This document shows positions 32,601 to 36,695 of a stretch of 36,695 nucleotides of DNA, in pieces. The notes under the pieces are model-generated. The model saw only the letters and a program-made list of their open reading frames with translations, was not told where the DNA came from and made no database searches. Position 1 is the stretch's first letter; each line of letters opens with the position of its first letter. The DNA is from an uncultured Acidimicrobiales bacterium (GTDB lineage: Bacteria > Actinomycetota > Acidimicrobiia > Acidimicrobiales > CADCSY01), in NCBI GenBank assembly GCA_902805555.1, contig CADCSY010000134.1, forward strand, positions 1 to 36,695, in the 5' to 3' direction. The position numbers and the translations under genes are program-made.

Positions 32601-34067
32601 AACCTCGCAGCGCGAGGTGCGTCGGCCCTCGACGGGGACCCCTCGACGTCATGGCGCACCGAGTTCGCGGTGCACAACCAGATCGGCGCATCCCTCACGG
32701 TCGGCATGCCGGGACCCGTCACCCTGGACCGGCTCGACCTCGTGCTGCTGGCCGACGGTGACCACTCGGTCCCCACCCGGCTCCGCATCGTCGGGGGGAG
32801 CGAGAGCCGGACGGTCGAGGTCCCGGCCGTGGAGGACCAGCCGGTCGACGGGGCCACGCAGTCGGTGACCGTCAGCTTCGACCCGCTCACCACCGACCGG
32901 CTGCAGGTCGTGGTCGAGGCGATCAGGCCGGTGGAGGCACGCGAGTACTACAGCGAGCGGCCGGGGGTGCTGCCCATCGGCGTGGCCGAGCTGGGCATCC
33001 CCGGCGTCCTGCGGCCCACCGTGCCGGCGGCGCTCGCCTCCCCCTGCCGCGAGGACCTGCTCGAGCTCGACGGCGAGCCGATCGGGGTCCGCGTCACCGG
33101 GTCGACGGCGGAGGGCGTGGCCCGCGCTGCGCTCGCGCTCGAGCGGTGCGGCGGCGCAGCGGACGCGATCCCGGTCGGGGCCGGCGACCACGTGCTCCGA
33201 GCCGCTCCCGGTGCGGAGACCGGCATCGACCTCGACCGGCTGGTGCTGCGCTCGGACGCCTCCCCCCAGCCGAGCGGTGGCGCCGCTGGGGGCACGGCCC
33301 CCCGGCTGGAGACGGTGGGCAGCGGGCGGACGTCGCTCGACCTGCAGGTCAGCGGGGCCGATGGGCCGTTCTGGGTGGTGCTCGGACAGAGCCACAGCCC
33401 GGGCTGGACGGCCGAGGTCGACGGTGGGGAGCGCCTCGGTGCGTCCACCCTGGTCGACGGCTACGCCAACGGGTGGTACGTCGATCCCCGGGGGGAGCAG
33501 GATCTGGCGCTCAACCTGGAGTGGGAGCCCCAGCGCCGGGTCCGTGCGGCGCTGGTCGTGTCCGGCGCCTTCCTCGTCCTGTGCCTCGGCATCGTGGCGT
33601 GGGGCTGGCGACGCCGCACCCCGGCCTCCCTGCCGACCACGTCCGACGTCGAGCTCGCCTCACCCCTCAGCTGGGGAGGCGGGCGCCTGCGTCCGGGCGG
33701 GGCCGTCGTCCTCACCCTGGCCGGAGCCGCAGCCGCCGCCCTCGTCGTGTCCCCCCTCGCCGGGGCCGTGGTCGGCGCCACCGTGGCCGCGGCGCTGGCC
33801 CTCCAGGTGGTCGGCCGCCGGGGCCGGCCGGTGCTCGTCGGAGGCGCCATCGCCTCCTACGGCCTCGCTGTCGGGCTGATCCTCGCCCGGCAGCTGTGGC
33901 GCGGAGGCTTCGACGCCGACTTCGAGTGGCCGTCGTTCTTCCCGGCGTCACACGTGCTGGCCTGGATCGGCCTCGCCCTGCTGGCCGTCGACGTCCTCCT
34001 CGATCAGGTGGAGGCACGGCGCCGGTCGTCGCCGACGGAGCAGCGGGGTCAGCCGGCCGAGGCCTGA
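29622..34067 (+). CDS. AftD-like alpha-(1->3)-arabinofuranosyltransferase family protein (copy 2)
   Basis: This is a 1,481-aa paralogue of the divergent neighbour with the same architecture. VVADTKSYLYLDPGRLLERA (Asp47) and VTHQNIGYLFPMGPWFWAFE start the GT-C domain with about 12 helices. After these come YRWGNTVDPITPGLMDRPYV, two discoidin-like regions (TTDRVELVQPVIGPRDRFIT and TLDRLDLVLLADGDHSVPTR), FWVVLGQSHSPGWTAEVDGG near the end, and terminal helices (for example VLAWIGLALLAVDVLLDQVE). Function by family: transfer of arabinofuranose from decaprenyl-phosphate to a surface glycan. The start is the weakest point: TTG 29622 has no good ribosome binding site and no -10 box right before it, and an ATG 23 nt upstream is in another frame. 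GTG at 29668 is an alternative that removes 15 residues. Confidence 0.87.
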   Translation: MTESAPAATTRSQREVERWPSLVRHLLLAAATYVPLLLTARGRVVADTKSYLYLDPGRLLERAPSMWDPNVGLGTVTHQNIGYLFPMGPWFWAFERLGAPDWVAQRLWLGTIMFAAGAGVLFLLRTLGWGQGPADATEVSGRVWRAVSRVTGGGALAAAVVYMLSPYVLNYGTRLSVLLLPWAGLPWMIGLTQRALRSGSWRHPALFAVVVTIVGGVNATALLLAGIGPLLWVLFAVWVQREVTLRGALAAVARIGVLTLGSSLWWMSGLATQGSYGIDVLRYSETVATVAETSSAPEVLRGLGYWFFYGGEKSGPWIPASRPYMEAPWLIAAGFTLTGLALVAAVVSRWRQRAFFVGLVVIGTAVAVGPHPFQSPSPIGAVFKRLATSSTAGLAMRSTPRAVPLIVLGVAVLLAAGLAGLARVRPRPAVVASLVVMGIAVVGLAPLWSGDALGENLMRDEDVPSYWHEAAAYLDDQGTDTRVLEVPGSDFASYRWGNTVDPITPGLMDRPYVARELIPYGSPASADLLNALDRRFQDDVLDPGVLAPVARRLGAGDIVVRSDLAFEDYRTPRPRALWDQLVPHPEGLAEPVAFGPAVPNRADRFPMQDEVEEAIPRDTPHPPPVGVFEVEDPMPIIRTAAAREPLLLAGDGEGVIQAGAAGLLDGGAPLFYSAATAGDPALREQLLDDGADLVLTDTNRKRGRRWSTVWENTGYTEPAGSEPLRDDISDNRLPLFPAAPDTAFTTVDQRGVREVKASRYGNPVTFTPDDRAANALDGDVETSWSVGDFSPVVGERIVIELDEPVTTDRVELVQPVIGPRDRFITRVEVVLDGESIGTFPLDESSRTAGGQSVDIGEHTFSTIELVVAEDNIGARRAYGTLSPVGFAEVRVADIAVDEVVQLPSDLLDGVGARSAAHDLTVLLERARGRVYISPDEEPSIVRGFGLPSERRFTLEGDARVSAVADEATIDRALGYPAPADGGIAVESSTYLRGNLAARGASALDGDPSTSWRTEFAVHNQIGASLTVGMPGPVTLDRLDLVLLADGDHSVPTRLRIVGGSESRTVEVPAVEDQPVDGATQSVTVSFDPLTTDRLQVVVEAIRPVEAREYYSERPGVLPIGVAELGIPGVLRPTVPAALASPCREDLLELDGEPIGVRVTGSTAEGVARAALALERCGGAADAIPVGAGDHVLRAAPGAETGIDLDRLVLRSDASPQPSGGAAGGTAPRLETVGSGRTSLDLQVSGADGPFWVVLGQSHSPGWTAEVDGGERLGASTLVDGYANGWYVDPRGEQDLALNLEWEPQRRVRAALVVSGAFLVLCLGIVAWGWRRRTPASLPTTSDVELASPLSWGGGRLRPGGAVVLTLAGAAAAALVVSPLAGAVVGATVAAALALQVVGRRGRPVLVGGAIASYGLAVGLILARQLWRGGFDADFEWPSFFPASHVLAWIGLALLAVDVLLDQVEARRRSSPTEQRGQPAEA

Positions 34068-34083
34068 CCTGCGGGACTGGCCC

Positions 34084-34107
34084 GGCCCCGGGGCACGCTG
34101 CGGGGCC
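34084..34107. terminator. Perfect 7-bp hairpin in a convergent spacer
   Basis: GGCCCCG (34084-34090) pairs with CGGGGCC (34101-34107) around a 10-nt loop. It begins 17 nt after the stop of AftD-like copy 2 and faces the end of ftsB. Confidence 0.4.
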
Positions 34108-34140
34108 ACCCCGTCCCTGCCACAGGACTGCTGCCACGAC

Positions 34141-34165
34141 CCGGCTCCTGGTCCTACCGAGCCGG
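34141..34165. terminator. Second 7-bp hairpin in the convergent spacer
   Basis: CCGGCTC (34141-34147) pairs with GAGCCGG (34159-34165), loop 11 nt. It lies 21 nt from the ftsB stop and may terminate the eno-ftsB transcript. Confidence 0.4.
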
Positions 34166-34185
34166 AGCCGGCGGCGTGGGCGGCG

Positions 34186-36695
<2,510 letters not shown>

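Overview
This is a very GC-rich stretch of an actinobacterial chromosome. The gene content, extreme third-position GC and frequent leaderless-type starts fit a deep-branching, non-mycolate actinobacterium such as a member of Acidimicrobiia; that placement is inference. There are about 28 protein genes, one unusual tRNA and one frameshifted remnant. No insertion sequence, phage gene or CRISPR array was seen.

Left part (1-12.1 kb): a membrane-anchored HExxH metallopeptidase (cut by the window start), a HAD phosphatase, a class I tRNA with anticodon UAA, a small secreted protein, a frameshifted two-domain relic and a 47-aa membrane protein. Then come a conserved hypothetical divergent from a RecB/Cas4-like PD-(D/E)XK nuclease, an acyltransferase-epimerase operon resembling mycobacterial Rv0502/Rv0501, a crotonase-fold protein, dodecin, MsrB, a GNAT acetyltransferase, a class V aminotransferase, Ppx/GppA phosphatase and a DUF501 protein.

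Middle (12.2-23.1 kb, minus strand): one long, tightly coupled operon for an aerobic CO-dehydrogenase-like (form II, AYRGAGR) molybdenum hydroxylase. In transcription order it reads coxL2 - coxS - coxL1 - coxM - coxD (MoxR ATPase) - coxE (VWA) - xdhC N-half - xdhC C-half - MobA-like nucleotidyltransferase - coxG. Most junctions are 4-10 nt overlaps. Two large subunits share one small subunit, and coxM carries an in-frame TAG at codon 181.

Right part (23.1-36.7 kb): a GT-C membrane glycosyltransferase divergent from the cox operon, two giant AftD-like arabinofuranosyltransferase homologues placed head to head (1,429 and 1,481 aa), then ftsB/divIC-like and eno, a 54-aa proline-rich ORF and the C-terminal end of a membrane protein.

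The order eno-divIC-DUF501-ppx is compact in M. tuberculosis (Rv1023-Rv1026). Here its halves, both on the minus strand, are separated by about 22 kb holding the cox operon and the cell-surface glycosyltransferases. Nine starts are preceded by a TAnnnT-type -10 box only 5-8 nt upstream, which points to widespread leaderless transcription.
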